Origin: [Lactobacillus] timonensis
GTDB taxonomy: Bacteria; Bacillota; Bacilli; Lactobacillales; Lactobacillaceae
Reading direction: 5' to 3'
Length of the DNA: 44,024 nucleotides
NCBI RefSeq assembly: GCF_900240275.1
Contig: NZ_LT964761.1
Location: 1,092,211 to 1,136,234, forward strand
Below are positions 32,076 to 41,093 of the stretch, piece after piece. The notes under the pieces were generated by a model. That model was not told where the DNA came from. It saw nothing but the letters and a program-made list of their open reading frames with translations, and did not search any database. Each line of letters begins with the position of its first letter. The stretch's first letter is position 1. The translations under genes and the position numbers were made by a program.

Positions 32076-33482
32076 ATGGTTGTTGGTGATTTCGCAATTG
32101 ACTTAGACACCGTGGTGATCGGGGCAGGCCCCGGCGGTTATGTGGCTGCCATCCACGCTGCTGAACTCGGGCAGAAGGTAACCGTGATTGAACGAGAATT
32201 TCTCGGTGGGGTCTGCTTGAATGTTGGCTGTATCCCGTCCAAGGCGTTGATTCAGGTCGGTCATAACTACCAAACGGCACTTAATTCTGCTGCGATGGGG
32301 ATTGAAGGAAAAGACGTCCGCTTTGACATGGCGAAGGCCCACGAGTTTAAAAACAAAGTAGTTCGCCAGATGACTAGTGGGGTGGGTTATCTGTTCAAGA
32401 AACATCACATTGACGTCATCTGGGGCAACGCCTTTTTAAAAGACGACCATAGTTTACGGGTGATCAAGGATGAGAAGGCCCAAACTTACACCTTTAAACA
32501 CCTTATTCTTGCCACCGGTAGTCATCCGGTAGAAATACCGCACTTTCAGTTTGGTGGCCGGGTGCTGGATTCCACTGGTACCCTGGATTTGACTACTGTC
32601 CCCAATGAGCTGGTTATTATCGGTGGTGGGTACATCGGTTGTGAACTGGCCGGTGCCTATGCAAACTACGGTTCCCACATAACGATTCTGGAAGGAATGC
32701 CAGAAATCATGTCGAACTACGAGTCTGATTTGGTCAAGGTGGTCCAGAAAGACTTTGCGGACCATAATGTTGACATTGTTACTGGTGCAATGGCCAAGAA
32801 TTCGACTGATGCTGGTGATCACGTTGAAGTAGTTTATACTAAGGATGACCAAGAACACCGCATTAACGCCGATTACGTAGTGGTTGCCGTTGGCCGGAAG
32901 CCTAATACGAAGGACATGGGACTGGAGCAAGCTGGGATTGAAGTCGATGACCACGGCTTGATTAAGGTTGATGCCCAGGGAAGGACTAACCAGGCTAATA
33001 TCTTTGCAATTGGCGATATCGTTCCGGGCGCGGCACTGGCTCATAAGGCTTCTTATGAAGGAAAAGTTGCTGCCGAAGCGATCGCGGGGATGAAGTCAGT
33101 CGTAGACTACCATGCCATGCCGGCTGTCTGTTATGTGAATACACCAATTGCGACGACCGGCTTAACCGCCAAACAAGCAACTGACCAGGGGATGACAGTT
33201 AAAACTGCCCAGTTCCCGTTTATGGCCAACGGCCGCGCGGTTTCGATGAACCAGGCTACTGGTTTTGTCCGGATGGTTTACCAGGACGACGAAAACAAGC
33301 AGCTTGTTGGTGCACAAATTGTCGGCCCGGATGCTGCTGACCTCATTAGTGAAATGACGTTAGCAATTGAATGTGGTTGCACCGTGGAAGACGTAGCGTT
33401 AACTATCCATCCTCACCCAAGCCTCTCAGAGGCCTTGATGGACTGTGCTGATGTCGGCTTAGGAATGCCAACAAACATCTAA
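32076..33482 (+). CDS. pdhD: dihydrolipoamide dehydrogenase, E3 component
   Basis: A 468-residue FAD disulfide oxidoreductase that reoxidises the lipoyl arm with NAD+. FAD motif VVIGAGPGGYVAAIHAAE; redox-active Cys47 and Cys52 in GGVCLNVGCIPSK; NAD motif VIIGGGYIGCELAG; second FAD contact FAIGDI; catalytic His-Pro in IHPHPSLSEAL. The start is the ATG at 32076, nine nt from GAGGAG; two other nearby candidates (ATG 32069, out of frame, and TTG 32073) fit less well. It lies 16 nt after pdhC. Confidence 0.96.
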   Translation: MVVGDFAIDLDTVVIGAGPGGYVAAIHAAELGQKVTVIEREFLGGVCLNVGCIPSKALIQVGHNYQTALNSAAMGIEGKDVRFDMAKAHEFKNKVVRQMTSGVGYLFKKHHIDVIWGNAFLKDDHSLRVIKDEKAQTYTFKHLILATGSHPVEIPHFQFGGRVLDSTGTLDLTTVPNELVIIGGGYIGCELAGAYANYGSHITILEGMPEIMSNYESDLVKVVQKDFADHNVDIVTGAMAKNSTDAGDHVEVVYTKDDQEHRINADYVVVAVGRKPNTKDMGLEQAGIEVDDHGLIKVDAQGRTNQANIFAIGDIVPGAALAHKASYEGKVAAEAIAGMKSVVDYHAMPAVCYVNTPIATTGLTAKQATDQGMTVKTAQFPFMANGRAVSMNQATGFVRMVYQDDENKQLVGAQIVGPDAADLISEMTLAIECGCTVEDVALTIHPHPSLSEALMDCADVGLGMPTNI

Positions 33483-33508
33483 CTGCCGAGAAATAAAGGG
33501 GAGAAAAG

Positions 33509-34528
33509 ATGAAATACCTTGCAATGAAGTCGAACGATATTCGGGTCAATTTGGCCACTGAAGAATACCTAATGAACAGCGATGAAATGCCGGTCCCGTT
33601 TATGCTGTTCTACATTGAAAAGCCCTGCATTATTGTCGGACGCAACCAGAATACTCTCGAGGAGATTAACCAACAGTACTGCGAGAAACACCATATTACT
33701 GTTACCCGACGCTTATCGGGTGGCGGAGCAATGTACCAGGACCTTGGCAACCTCTGCTTCAGTTTCGTCGTGCCGGCTAAGGACCAGCGCTTTGGCGACT
33801 TTAAAAAGCTTGTTCAGCCGGTGGTAGCAGCGCTTAACCAAATGGGCGCGACGGCGGCGACGGTTACTGGTCGCAACGACATCGTAATTGATGGGCGGAA
33901 GTTTTCCGGTAATGCGATGTATTCACGACAAGGCAAAACTTTTTCCCACGGCACCTTAATGTACGACGTCAACACTGACGCGGTTGCTGGCGCCCTTCAC
34001 GTGGCTAAGGATAAGATTTCATCGAAGGGAATTAAATCAGTTCGTTCCCGGGTTACCAATATTCGCCAGTACCTTGCTCCAGAGTTTCAGCATCTCACGA
34101 CGGCCGAGTTTCGTGATGAACTAATTAAGCGTATTTGGCAGGTGCCAACGCTGGAGGAAGCCCGGGTTAATGAGTATCAACTGACGGATAAGGATAAAGC
34201 GGCTATTCAACAGTTGGTCAAACAACGTTATGCTAACTGGGACTGGGTTTATGGTAAGTCGCCAGAATTTACTGTGAAAAAGCGGCAACACTTTGATGCC
34301 GGAACAATCGATGCGCGTTATCAAGTAGAAGCCGGTAAGATTGTTGCGGCTCACTTGTATGGTGACTTTTTTGGCACTGGTGACGTTAACGAGGTTGCTC
34401 AGGCATTGGTAGGGCTTGATTATGAACCTGCAGCCATTAGCAACGCCCTGCGGCAATTCGACTTGCAACGGTACTTTTTAGGAATTCCCGACGAGCAAGT
34501 TATTAGCTTGCTCTCTCAGCAACAATAA
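33509..34528 (+). CDS. lplA: lipoate-protein ligase A
   Basis: A 339-residue enzyme that activates free lipoate with ATP and attaches it to the E2 lipoyl lysine. TRRLSGGGAMYQDLGNLCFSF (first 20 residues about 70-89) is the RRxSGGGxVxHDxGN signature in its LplA form, DIVIDGRKFSGNAMY follows, and FSHGTLMYDV is a lipoyl-AMP contact. The C-terminal accessory domain (about 245-339) is present. AAAGGGGAG precedes the ATG. Being last in the pdh operon indicates scavenging of environmental lipoate to load PdhC; there is no lipA/lipB here. Confidence 0.96.
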   Translation: MKYLAMKSNDIRVNLATEEYLMNSDEMPVPFMLFYIEKPCIIVGRNQNTLEEINQQYCEKHHITVTRRLSGGGAMYQDLGNLCFSFVVPAKDQRFGDFKKLVQPVVAALNQMGATAATVTGRNDIVIDGRKFSGNAMYSRQGKTFSHGTLMYDVNTDAVAGALHVAKDKISSKGIKSVRSRVTNIRQYLAPEFQHLTTAEFRDELIKRIWQVPTLEEARVNEYQLTDKDKAAIQQLVKQRYANWDWVYGKSPEFTVKKRQHFDAGTIDARYQVEAGKIVAAHLYGDFFGTGDVNEVAQALVGLDYEPAAISNALRQFDLQRYFLGIPDEQVISLLSQQQ

Positions 34529-34540
34529 AAATAAACAACG

Positions 34541-34566
34541 GGTCGCGTGAAAGCGCGGCCTTTTTT
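34541..34566 (+). terminator. terminator of the pdh-lplA operon
   Basis: Arms 34541-34547 and 34554-34560 (7 bp, one wobble) followed by six Ts. The next gene starts 14 nt after it, so some read-through is possible. Confidence 0.75.
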
Positions 34567-34579
34567 GAAGGTGTTAAAT

Positions 34580-35710
34580 ATGAAGAACTGGCAATGGGCA
34601 GCGGTATCGACTTGTGACAATTTTTCATCCCTGCCATTTAAGCTTCCCCAGTTGAGCCAGCTCGTTAAGCTGACGGTAGGGATTAGCGGCTCATCAATTC
34701 GGTTGAGCTTAGCTAACCGCTATGGGGATAACAACTTGGTATTCAACCAGGTACTGGTAGCTGATAACCCGCAAATGACTAACGGGCAAGTGGTAACTAC
34801 TGCCCGCCATTCGACCATCGTCGTGCCCGCGGGCCAGGTCTTGGTCACCGATTCAATCGCGTATAGTGCTACAGCGGGCCAGCCCATTTACGTGCAGATG
34901 GTGGCCAGGCGAGCGCAAACTTACGCAGACTTTGCGAATACTTACGATCCCCGAATGGTCAACGGCACTTATGGCAGGACGGCCCAACTCCTTCCGCTAC
35001 TGCCGACTGGTTACGCTGCTCGTAAGGGGTGGTTTTGTCTGGAGGGAGTGCAGGTTTTTAGTAATGATTTGCCACTAAAAGTTAAGCTGACGGGAGATTC
35101 GCTCGCGGAAATGGGGATGGTAGCGACCAACCTCGTTAGCCAACTTCACAAACGCAGCGGACGGCCAGTTGTCCTCATTAATACGGCTGTATCCGGTAGT
35201 CGGTTATTAAACGATGCCCCGTTAGACGAACCCCTCTTTGCAACTTTTGGGCAGAGCCTCTTGCACCGTTTGGCGAAACCACGGTGGATGGCGGATGTTA
35301 CCGTCGCCCTTACTGGCAGCAACGACTTGGTCTTGCCTTTCTGGAGTCATGATGCCTACTTGCCGACGAGCCAACAGCTGGTAAACGGCGTTGATAATTT
35401 ATCACGGTTGGTAGCTCAACAGGGAAGTCGGTTGGTGATGACCACCATCCCGCCATTTGATCTTCACTTGCCGGCCAGTCAAGCGGCTGTTAGCAGACAC
35501 CTCGATGAAGTGCGCTTCCATATTAACCAACAGTTAGTTAAACGACCATTTGTGGTCAACGTTGAACCGCTGGTGGGTGCTAATGGTCGTTTGAGACCGT
35601 CAGCTGATTTCGGTGACCAGCTTCATTATTCGCCAGCAGGGGCAATTTTGGTCGCAAGCGCACTTTTCGACTGGATTGATGATAAAATGACGATATCAAA
35701 TAACGGTTAA
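34580..35710 (+). CDS. SGNH/GDSL-type hydrolase
   Basis: A 376-residue hydrolase in two parts. The N-terminal ~150 residues look like a beta-sandwich accessory domain (VKLTVGISGSSIRLSLANRY). The C-terminal SGNH domain has the nucleophile Ser174 in KLTGDSLAEMG, the Asn block in VALTGSNDLV and the Asp/His pair in DQLHYSPAGA near the end. Such enzymes are esterases or lipases acting on acylated sugars or lipids. There is no signal peptide, so it probably acts in the cytoplasm. The ATG at 34580 follows GAAGGTG. It lies 19 nt before the flavoprotein gene. Confidence 0.87.
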   Translation: MKNWQWAAVSTCDNFSSLPFKLPQLSQLVKLTVGISGSSIRLSLANRYGDNNLVFNQVLVADNPQMTNGQVVTTARHSTIVVPAGQVLVTDSIAYSATAGQPIYVQMVARRAQTYADFANTYDPRMVNGTYGRTAQLLPLLPTGYAARKGWFCLEGVQVFSNDLPLKVKLTGDSLAEMGMVATNLVSQLHKRSGRPVVLINTAVSGSRLLNDAPLDEPLFATFGQSLLHRLAKPRWMADVTVALTGSNDLVLPFWSHDAYLPTSQQLVNGVDNLSRLVAQQGSRLVMTTIPPFDLHLPASQAAVSRHLDEVRFHINQQLVKRPFVVNVEPLVGANGRLRPSADFGDQLHYSPAGAILVASALFDWIDDKMTISNNG

Positions 35711-35729
35711 CGATGAAAAGGAGCGGACA

Positions 35730-37082
35730 ATGAATCAGGGAGAACAGTATGATGTACTGGTAATTGGTGCTGGTGGCGCTGGGATGACGGCGGCCCTGCA
35801 GGCCAGCGAATTAGGGGCCAGTGTAATGGTTATCGAAAAAGAACCCAAGATCGGCGGCAACACTAACCGCGCCTCATCCGGGATGAACGCGGCGGAGTCT
35901 GATGTTCAGTTGCAGCACGGCATCGTGGATTCTATGACTTCCTTTTATCAGGAGACCTTTCAGGGCGGTGGCCGCTTAAATGATCCTGAAATGTTGCGCT
36001 TTTTCGTCGAACATGCGCCGCTAGCGGTTGAGTGGCTGGCCAAGCGACAGTTGCCACTGACGGATTTGACTATTACTGGGGGAATGAGCTGCCCACGAAC
36101 CCACCGTCCCCAGTCAACGGCACCCATCGGCAACTACCTGGTCCGCGGTTTAGCCGACCAGTTGAAAAAACGGCAAGTACCGTTGCTAACTGGTACGCGC
36201 GTTAGCAAATTAATCGTCGCGGAAGGGCGGGTTGCTGGTGTGGAAGTGGAACGTCACGGACAAAAACAATCGATCAAGGCTCAAGCGGTGGTATTAGCGA
36301 CCGGCGGCTTTGGTGCCAATGCCCGCCTGATTAGTTGGATGCGGCCTGATTTAAGTGGTTTAAAGACTACCAACCAGGCTGGAGCAACTGGTGATGGTTT
36401 ACGGTTAGCAGAACGGGTAGGAGCAGCAGTTCGTGATTTGTCCTTTATCCAGGTCCACCCGACGGTGCAACAGGATCAGGCCCACACTTATTTGATTGGT
36501 GAAGCAGTGCGTGGCGAAGGAGCGATCCTGGTCAATCAGCAAGGACGCCGCTTTGTGAACGAAATGTCAACGAGGCGGGTAGTAAGCGAAGCAATCTTCG
36601 CTTTGCTAACCAAGAGTGCCTGGCTGATTTTCGACCAAGCAGTCCGGCAGCGGGTGAAGGCCGTAGACTTCTACTGCTCGGTTGGCCTTGTAAAGCAGGC
36701 GGATGGTCTTCAGAATTTGGCACAGCAAATTGGCGCTGATGAAACCCAGCTGACTCAAACAGTTCAGGAGTGGAACCAAACGGTTGGTAAAAACTTACCA
36801 GATGAGTATCAGCGGACAACGGGGCGTCACCAAGTAGTGAAGGCGCCATTTTACGCTATCCATGTCGCTCCCGCCATTCACTACACCATGGGTGGCTTGC
36901 ACACTGACCCGCAAACACGGGTCTTGAACGAAAATGGTCAGGCAATTGGCGGACTTTACGCTGCTGGGGAAGTTGTCGGCGGTCTTCACGGCAATAACCG
37001 CCTGGGCGGCAATTCAATTGCTGAAACGCTGGTCTTTGGTCGCCAAGCGGGTATTCAAGCGGTGGCTGACCAGCGCCATTAA
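35730..37082 (+). CDS. FAD-dependent fumarate reductase/urocanate reductase-like flavoprotein
   Basis: A 450-residue soluble flavoprotein of the fumarate reductase/succinate dehydrogenase flavoprotein family. FAD motif VLVIGAGGAGMTAALQASE (about 9-27), EKEPKIGGNTNRASSGMNA, a capping domain in the middle (about 230-350) with an HPT and GEAVRGEGAILVN stretch, and AAGEVVGGLHGNNRLGGNS near the end. Family members reduce fumarate, urocanate or related enoates using FMN or NADH-linked electrons. The N-terminal haem or FMN domain of some relatives is missing, and there is no signal peptide. It could provide an electron sink for the NADH produced by the nearby pdh complex, which is inference. Confidence 0.88.
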   Translation: MNQGEQYDVLVIGAGGAGMTAALQASELGASVMVIEKEPKIGGNTNRASSGMNAAESDVQLQHGIVDSMTSFYQETFQGGGRLNDPEMLRFFVEHAPLAVEWLAKRQLPLTDLTITGGMSCPRTHRPQSTAPIGNYLVRGLADQLKKRQVPLLTGTRVSKLIVAEGRVAGVEVERHGQKQSIKAQAVVLATGGFGANARLISWMRPDLSGLKTTNQAGATGDGLRLAERVGAAVRDLSFIQVHPTVQQDQAHTYLIGEAVRGEGAILVNQQGRRFVNEMSTRRVVSEAIFALLTKSAWLIFDQAVRQRVKAVDFYCSVGLVKQADGLQNLAQQIGADETQLTQTVQEWNQTVGKNLPDEYQRTTGRHQVVKAPFYAIHVAPAIHYTMGGLHTDPQTRVLNENGQAIGGLYAAGEVVGGLHGNNRLGGNSIAETLVFGRQAGIQAVADQRH

Positions 37083-37109
37083 ACCGTCACCGGCCTAGAT
37101 AACTGGTTG

Positions 37110-37118
37110 TGTTAAAAT
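37110..37118 (+). promoter_or_regulatory. extended -10 promoter candidate for cysS
   Basis: TGTTAAAAT about 33 nt before the cysS start codon; no clear -35. The cysS gene could also be reached by read-through. Confidence 0.4.
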
Positions 37119-37150
37119 GAGCTTACTAGCAAAGAAAAGGAGCACCGCAA

Positions 37151-38566
37151 ATGCTGAAGATTTATAACACGCTGACCCGTCAAAAAGAAGAGTTTAAGCC
37201 GCTTGTTCCCGGTCAGGTCAGCATGTACGTTTGTGGTCCAACGGTCTACAACTACATTCATATTGGTAACGGGCGAAGCGCTGTCGCCTTTGATACGGTC
37301 CGGCGTTACCTGGAATTTAAAGGCTACCATGTGAAGTACGTGTCTAACTTCACGGACGTGGATGATAAGATGATCCGGGAAGCTAAGGCGGAGGGAATTA
37401 CCGTCCCTGAACTCGCTAAACGTTTTATTGCGGCTTTTATGGAAGACACGAAGGCCCTCAACATCGAGCCAGCAACTATGCACCCGCGGGCTACAGACAA
37501 CATCGCTGAGATTATTGCCTTTGTGAAGACCTTGGTAGCTAAGGGGTACGCCTACGAGGCAGACGGGGATGTTTATTACCGTGCTCGTCGCTTTGCCGAT
37601 TATGGCGAACTGTCAGGCCAGTCGCTGGATGACTTAGAAGCGGGGGCCAGTGATCACGTTACTACCGATGAGATGGCCAAAAAGGAAGATCCGCTGGATT
37701 TTGCCTTGTGGAAGGCAGCCAAGCCTGGTGAAATTAGCTGGAATTCGCCATGGGGAAAGGGCCGACCAGGTTGGCACATTGAGTGTTCAGTGATGAGCAC
37801 CAAGTACCTGGGAAAGACAATTGACATTCATGGGGGCGGGCAGGACCTGGAATTTCCGCACCACGAAAACGAAATTGCTCAGAGTGAAGCCGCAACGGGG
37901 CAGCAATTTGTTCGTTACTGGATGCACAACGGCTTTGTGACGATTGGTGAAGATAACGAAAAAATGAGTAAATCGCTCCACAACTTCGTCACCGTTCACG
38001 ACATGGTGAAAAAGATTGATCCGCAAGTTTTGCGTTTCAGTATGTCTACGACCCAGTACCGGCGGCCAATCCAATTCTCCCGGACGGCATTACAGGATGC
38101 AGCGAATAACCTGAAGCACATTAAGACAGCCATTCGCAACTTGGCCTACCGGCAAAAGGACGCGGTTTCTGGTTCTGATGTCCAGGTTAACCAGCAGGTT
38201 AAATCCTTCGAAAAGCAGTTTGTTGCGGCGATGGATGACGACTTTAACGTTCAAAACGGGATTGCTGTGGTCTACGAACTGGTTAAATTTGCCAACGTTT
38301 ATGCTGAGCACAATACCGTGAAAAAAGCGGCATTGATTGAATTAACAACTGAAATTCAGCGATTGATGACGGTATTTGGAATTGAGCTAAGCTCGCCAAC
38401 CGAAGAGACGATCGATGATGACCAGATCAAGGTCCTGATTGAAGAACGGAACAACGCGCGGGCCGCAAAGGACTTTCAGCGGAGTGATGAAATCCGGGAT
38501 GAACTAAAGGCCAAGGGAATTATCCTGGAAGATACACCGCAAGGAACGCGGTTTAGGAAGGAATAA
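37151..38566 (+). CDS. cysS: cysteinyl-tRNA synthetase
   Basis: A 471-residue class I synthetase that charges tRNA-Cys. The ATP-binding HIGH-type motif is in [14 protein letters not shown] (about 36-49), the KMSKS motif in EKMSKSLHN (about 275-283). Zinc ligands include Cys28 (YVCGPTVYN), Cys in IECSVMS and the HHENE segment. The C-terminal anticodon-recognition helices (about 400-471) are present. AAAGGAG precedes the ATG. It is followed after one nt by mrnC, with rlmB overlapping that, a conserved order in Bacilli. There is no T-box in front of it. Confidence 0.97.
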   Translation: MLKIYNTLTRQKEEFKPLVPGQVSMYVCGPTVYNYIHIGNGRSAVAFDTVRRYLEFKGYHVKYVSNFTDVDDKMIREAKAEGITVPELAKRFIAAFMEDTKALNIEPATMHPRATDNIAEIIAFVKTLVAKGYAYEADGDVYYRARRFADYGELSGQSLDDLEAGASDHVTTDEMAKKEDPLDFALWKAAKPGEISWNSPWGKGRPGWHIECSVMSTKYLGKTIDIHGGGQDLEFPHHENEIAQSEAATGQQFVRYWMHNGFVTIGEDNEKMSKSLHNFVTVHDMVKKIDPQVLRFSMSTTQYRRPIQFSRTALQDAANNLKHIKTAIRNLAYRQKDAVSGSDVQVNQQVKSFEKQFVAAMDDDFNVQNGIAVVYELVKFANVYAEHNTVKKAALIELTTEIQRLMTVFGIELSSPTEETIDDDQIKVLIEERNNARAAKDFQRSDEIRDELKAKGIILEDTPQGTRFRKE

Positions 38567-38567
38567 G

Positions 38568-38984
38568 ATGCCAGAAGCAAAGGATTACCAACAAGTTAAC
38601 GGAATTGCGCTTGCCTACCTCGGTGACGCAGTTTACGAAGTCTACATCCGTCAACACCTGTTACACGAGGGGATGACCAAACCGACTAAGCTGCAGCGGC
38701 GGGCTACCCACTTTGTGTCGGCTAAGGCCCAGGCAGCACTTGTTGAACTGATGGAACAAGATGAAATACTGTCGGCTGAAGAATGGCGCTATTTTAAGCG
38801 TGGCCGCAATGCTAATAGCCACACTCACGCTAAACATACCTCTGTTTTGACGTACCGTATTTCGACGGGCTTTGAAGCCTTGTTTGGCTACCTTAAGTTA
38901 GCGGGACAGGCGGCGCGGATTGATGAGTTAGCGCAGTGGTGTATTGATCAAGTGGAAGCGGGGCGGACTGAACATGAAGAATAA
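38568..38984 (+). CDS. mrnC: Mini-ribonuclease 3
   Basis: A 138-residue RNase III-type domain without the double-stranded RNA-binding domain, which matures the 23S rRNA ends. The catalytic signature [19 protein letters not shown] (about 14-32) carries the key Asp; [22 protein letters not shown] (first part about 84-100) is the RNA-contact region, and the second catalytic Glu lies in GFEALFGYL. It starts one nt after cysS and overlaps rlmB by 11 nt, so the three are translationally coupled. Confidence 0.96.
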   Translation: MPEAKDYQQVNGIALAYLGDAVYEVYIRQHLLHEGMTKPTKLQRRATHFVSAKAQAALVELMEQDEILSAEEWRYFKRGRNANSHTHAKHTSVLTYRISTGFEALFGYLKLAGQAARIDELAQWCIDQVEAGRTEHEE

Positions 38985-39735
38985 GCAAGAAGGGACAGAT
39001 GACTTTATTATTGGTCGTCATCCAGCGATCGCCGCATTAAAGTCAACTGACCAGGAGATCAATAAAGTCTTCTTACAGTCCGGTCTGCGGGCCGGGGCGA
39101 TTGGCGAAATTATTAAGCTGGCAAAGAAGCGTCACCTAGTAGTTACTAATGTGCCGAAAGCGAAGCTCGACCGGCTGGTCAACCACGAAAACCACCAGGG
39201 AGTGGTTCTAGCGGTGGCCGCTTACCAGTATGCGACCATTGATGACTTGTTTGAACGGGCAGCACAGCGTGATGAGTCACCGTTTTTCGTCATTCTGGAC
39301 CAACTGGCGGACCCGCACAATTTGGGGTCAATCTTACGAACAGCGGATGCGGCCGGCGTTCACGGGGTGATCATTCCGAAGCGGCGGTCAGTTGGTTTGA
39401 CTTCAGTTGTCGCTAAAACAGCTGCCGGCGCGTTGGAACACGTTCCGGTAGCCAGGGTTAATAACTTAGTGCAGGCTGCTGAAGAACTTAAAGAGCGCGG
39501 CGTCTGGCTGTTCGGTACCGATATGAAGGGCACGGACTACCGGCGTTGGGATGCTAAGGGAGCCTCGGCTGTAGTTATTGGCAATGAAGGCAAGGGAATC
39601 TCCCCATTAATGAAGAAGACCTGTGATGAAATGCTGACGATTCCGATGGTCGGACACGTTCAAAGCTTAAATGCGAGTGTGGCTGCCAGTCTATTAATTT
39701 ATCAGGGATTCAGTAGTCGTCACCCTTTGGATTAA
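38974..39735 (+). CDS. rlmB: 23S rRNA (guanosine-2'-O-)-methyltransferase RlmB
   Basis: A 253-residue SpoU/TrmH-family methyltransferase. It opens with an N-terminal L30e-like substrate-binding domain ([12 protein letters not shown], then [17 protein letters not shown]). The C-terminal trefoil-knot SPOUT domain has motif 1 [20 protein letters not shown], motif 2 [14 protein letters not shown] and motif 3 [20 protein letters not shown], binding S-adenosylmethionine. The ATG at 38974 lies inside the end of mrnC. The target is probably G2251-equivalent of 23S rRNA. A terminator follows. Confidence 0.95.
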   Translation: MKNKQEGTDDFIIGRHPAIAALKSTDQEINKVFLQSGLRAGAIGEIIKLAKKRHLVVTNVPKAKLDRLVNHENHQGVVLAVAAYQYATIDDLFERAAQRDESPFFVILDQLADPHNLGSILRTADAAGVHGVIIPKRRSVGLTSVVAKTAAGALEHVPVARVNNLVQAAEELKERGVWLFGTDMKGTDYRRWDAKGASAVVIGNEGKGISPLMKKTCDEMLTIPMVGHVQSLNASVAASLLIYQGFSSRHPLD

Positions 39736-39746
39736 GAAAAATATTT

Positions 39747-39779
39747 AACACGGCTCCGTTTCAATAGGGCCGTGTTTTT
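39747..39779 (+). terminator. intrinsic terminator after rlmB
   Basis: Arms 39747-39754 and 39769-39776 (8 bp) with a T-run at 39775-39779. Beyond it lies a gap of about 235 bp with no gene; a TTGATT-17-TAATAG pair at 39884-39912 is a weak promoter candidate for the sigma factor. Confidence 0.8.
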
Positions 39780-40015
39780 GTTAGTTTTTAGTCAATTCAA
39801 CTTGGCCCAATGACAAAATTTAGCTTGTAACTAGACCAATGATCTGTTATTTTAATAACTGTCATGAAGGCGGTCACATTGCTTTGATTACAATGCGGAG
39901 AACCTTTAATAGTGTCTTTGATGAAGAGATGTTGTGATGAAACCCTTTCACGGATTTCTTTGGATGACCAGTCAAGCCATGAATAATTTTTATTGGAGAG
40001 GATTGGTCTTTTATT

Positions 40016-40597
40016 ATGAATTTGAGATCTTTCATCGAAGAAAATCAGGATGAGTTGACGTTGATTAGCGGTGCTAAGTTTGGTGACCGCCAATGCATTA
40101 AGGAGTTGTTTGAGCGTTACGAACCACTGGTAAAAAAACAGTGGCATAACAATAAAATTTGCACGTACGACTATGACGACTGGCGGCAGGAAGCATGGAT
40201 CACCATGATGCGGGTTGTTAGCCAGTACCATGCTGACACGATGGTTCGCTTCTGCTGGTTTTACAAGCGCGCCTTGATTAACCGGGCTCGTGATTTATAC
40301 CGTAGTCAGTCAGCAAGCAAGCGGATACCATCAGAAATTACTAGTAGTATTAGTGAAGCGGAAGAGCAGTACCTATACGAACGGGGAACTTACGGTGAGC
40401 CAGGAAAAGTAGTAATGGTACGCGAACGTTTCCACCAATTACTGGCCAGTTGTTCTCAACTGGAAGCCGAAGTTTTCATTTTATGGATTCACGGCTACGC
40501 AATTAATGAAATTGCGGTGAAAGTAGAATGCCAGCCCAACCAAGCAACTGCCGCGCTGGCTCGTGCCCGTAAAAAGGCGCGCGACCTCGCTGAATGA
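40016..40597 (+). CDS. sigH: sigma-70 family factor, SigH/ComX-like
   Basis: A 193-residue alternative sigma factor. Region 2 is visible as DDWRQEAWITMMRVVSQYHA (about 53-72) and WFYKRALINRARDLYRSQS (about 81-99), and region 4 as a C-terminal helix-turn-helix GYAINEIAVKVECQPNQATA (about 161-180). The position between rlmB and rpmG-secE-nusG is where lactobacilli keep their SigH/ComX homologue, linked to competence gene control. The ribosome site GGAGAGG is about 14 nt from the ATG, longer than usual, and flanked by an 8-bp inverted repeat (39966-39973 with 40001-40008). No terminator separates it from rpmG. Confidence 0.88.
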   Translation: MNLRSFIEENQDELTLISGAKFGDRQCIKELFERYEPLVKKQWHNNKICTYDYDDWRQEAWITMMRVVSQYHADTMVRFCWFYKRALINRARDLYRSQSASKRIPSEITSSISEAEEQYLYERGTYGEPGKVVMVRERFHQLLASCSQLEAEVFILWIHGYAINEIAVKVECQPNQATAALARARKKARDLAE

Positions 40598-40659
40598 GGG
40601 GGATAGTTGAAAAAGACCGGCTAAACGTGATAAGCTATTTCTCGTGTGGAGGTGGGATG

Positions 40660-40809
40660 ATGAGTAAAAGAAAAGTAGCGCTGGAATGTACTAAGTGCGG
40701 CGCTCATAACTATGTCACAACCACCAGTTCGAATGAGACGCAGCGTCTGACGCTACGAAAGTTTTGCAAGCATTGTGGAGAGTATACGATCCACCGTGAA
40801 GCGAGGTAG
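40660..40809 (+). CDS. rpmG: 50S ribosomal protein L33
   Basis: A 49-residue ribosomal protein of the large subunit. It carries the zinc-binding CxxC pairs Cys10/Cys13 and Cys36/Cys39 and ends with CGEYTIHREAR, so it is the zinc-type form. I chose the second of two adjacent ATGs because it is seven nt from GGAGG and gives the usual length. It is followed by secE after five nt. Confidence 0.95.
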   Translation: MSKRKVALECTKCGAHNYVTTTSSNETQRLTLRKFCKHCGEYTIHREAR

Positions 40810-40814
40810 GAAAC

Positions 40815-40985
40815 TTGAAGTTTATCAAGAGTGTTTTTCATGAAATGCACCTAGTTGTTTGGCCAACAGCAAAGGAAAACCGGAGAGACACATCGATCGT
40901 CATTTCCTTAACGATCTTTTTCATTCTCTTTTTTGCGCTGGTCGACTGGATCATTAAGAGCGGTATGTTACTATTTGTCAAGTAG
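40815..40985 (+). CDS. secE: preprotein translocase subunit SecE
   Basis: A 56-residue single-pass membrane subunit of the SecYEG channel. It starts with TTG, five nt after GAGGTAGG. MKFIKSVFHEMHLVVWPTAK holds the conserved amphipathic helix and the VxWP motif, and SIVISLTIFFILFFALVDWI is the transmembrane helix. The length and context (rpmG-secE-nusG) are standard for Bacilli. Its short length and TTG start mean it is easily missed. Confidence 0.95.
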   Translation: MKFIKSVFHEMHLVVWPTAKENRRDTSIVISLTIFFILFFALVDWIIKSGMLLFVK

Positions 40986-41008
40986 CGGTGGCAGTGAACG
41001 CCGTTATC

Positions 41009-41017
41009 TGCTATAAT
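41009..41017 (+). promoter_or_regulatory. extended -10 promoter before nusG
   Basis: TGCTATAAT, just after secE. It would start a separate nusG transcript at about 41024, immediately before the hairpin at 41030-41055. No convincing -35. Confidence 0.55.
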
Positions 41018-41029
41018 CATGGCAGGTCG

Positions 41030-41055
41030 AAACTTCGTGTGATGCGAAGTTTTTT
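41030..41055 (+). terminator. terminator/attenuator in the nusG leader
   Basis: Arms 41030-41037 and 41045-41052 (8 bp) followed by a T-run, between secE and nusG. It could end the upstream operon or attenuate transcripts entering nusG. Confidence 0.75.
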
Positions 41056-41093
41056 ATTTTGGTAAAGTTTACGAAAATAACGAGGAGAAAATA

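Noticed and set aside
32454-33044. 196-codon leftward frame inside pdhD
   Set aside because: Antisense shadow of a highly conserved gene with no ribosome site.
39797-40231. 144-codon leftward frame over the sigma factor start
   Set aside because: Overlaps the well-supported sigma factor gene and shows no family motif or ribosome site.
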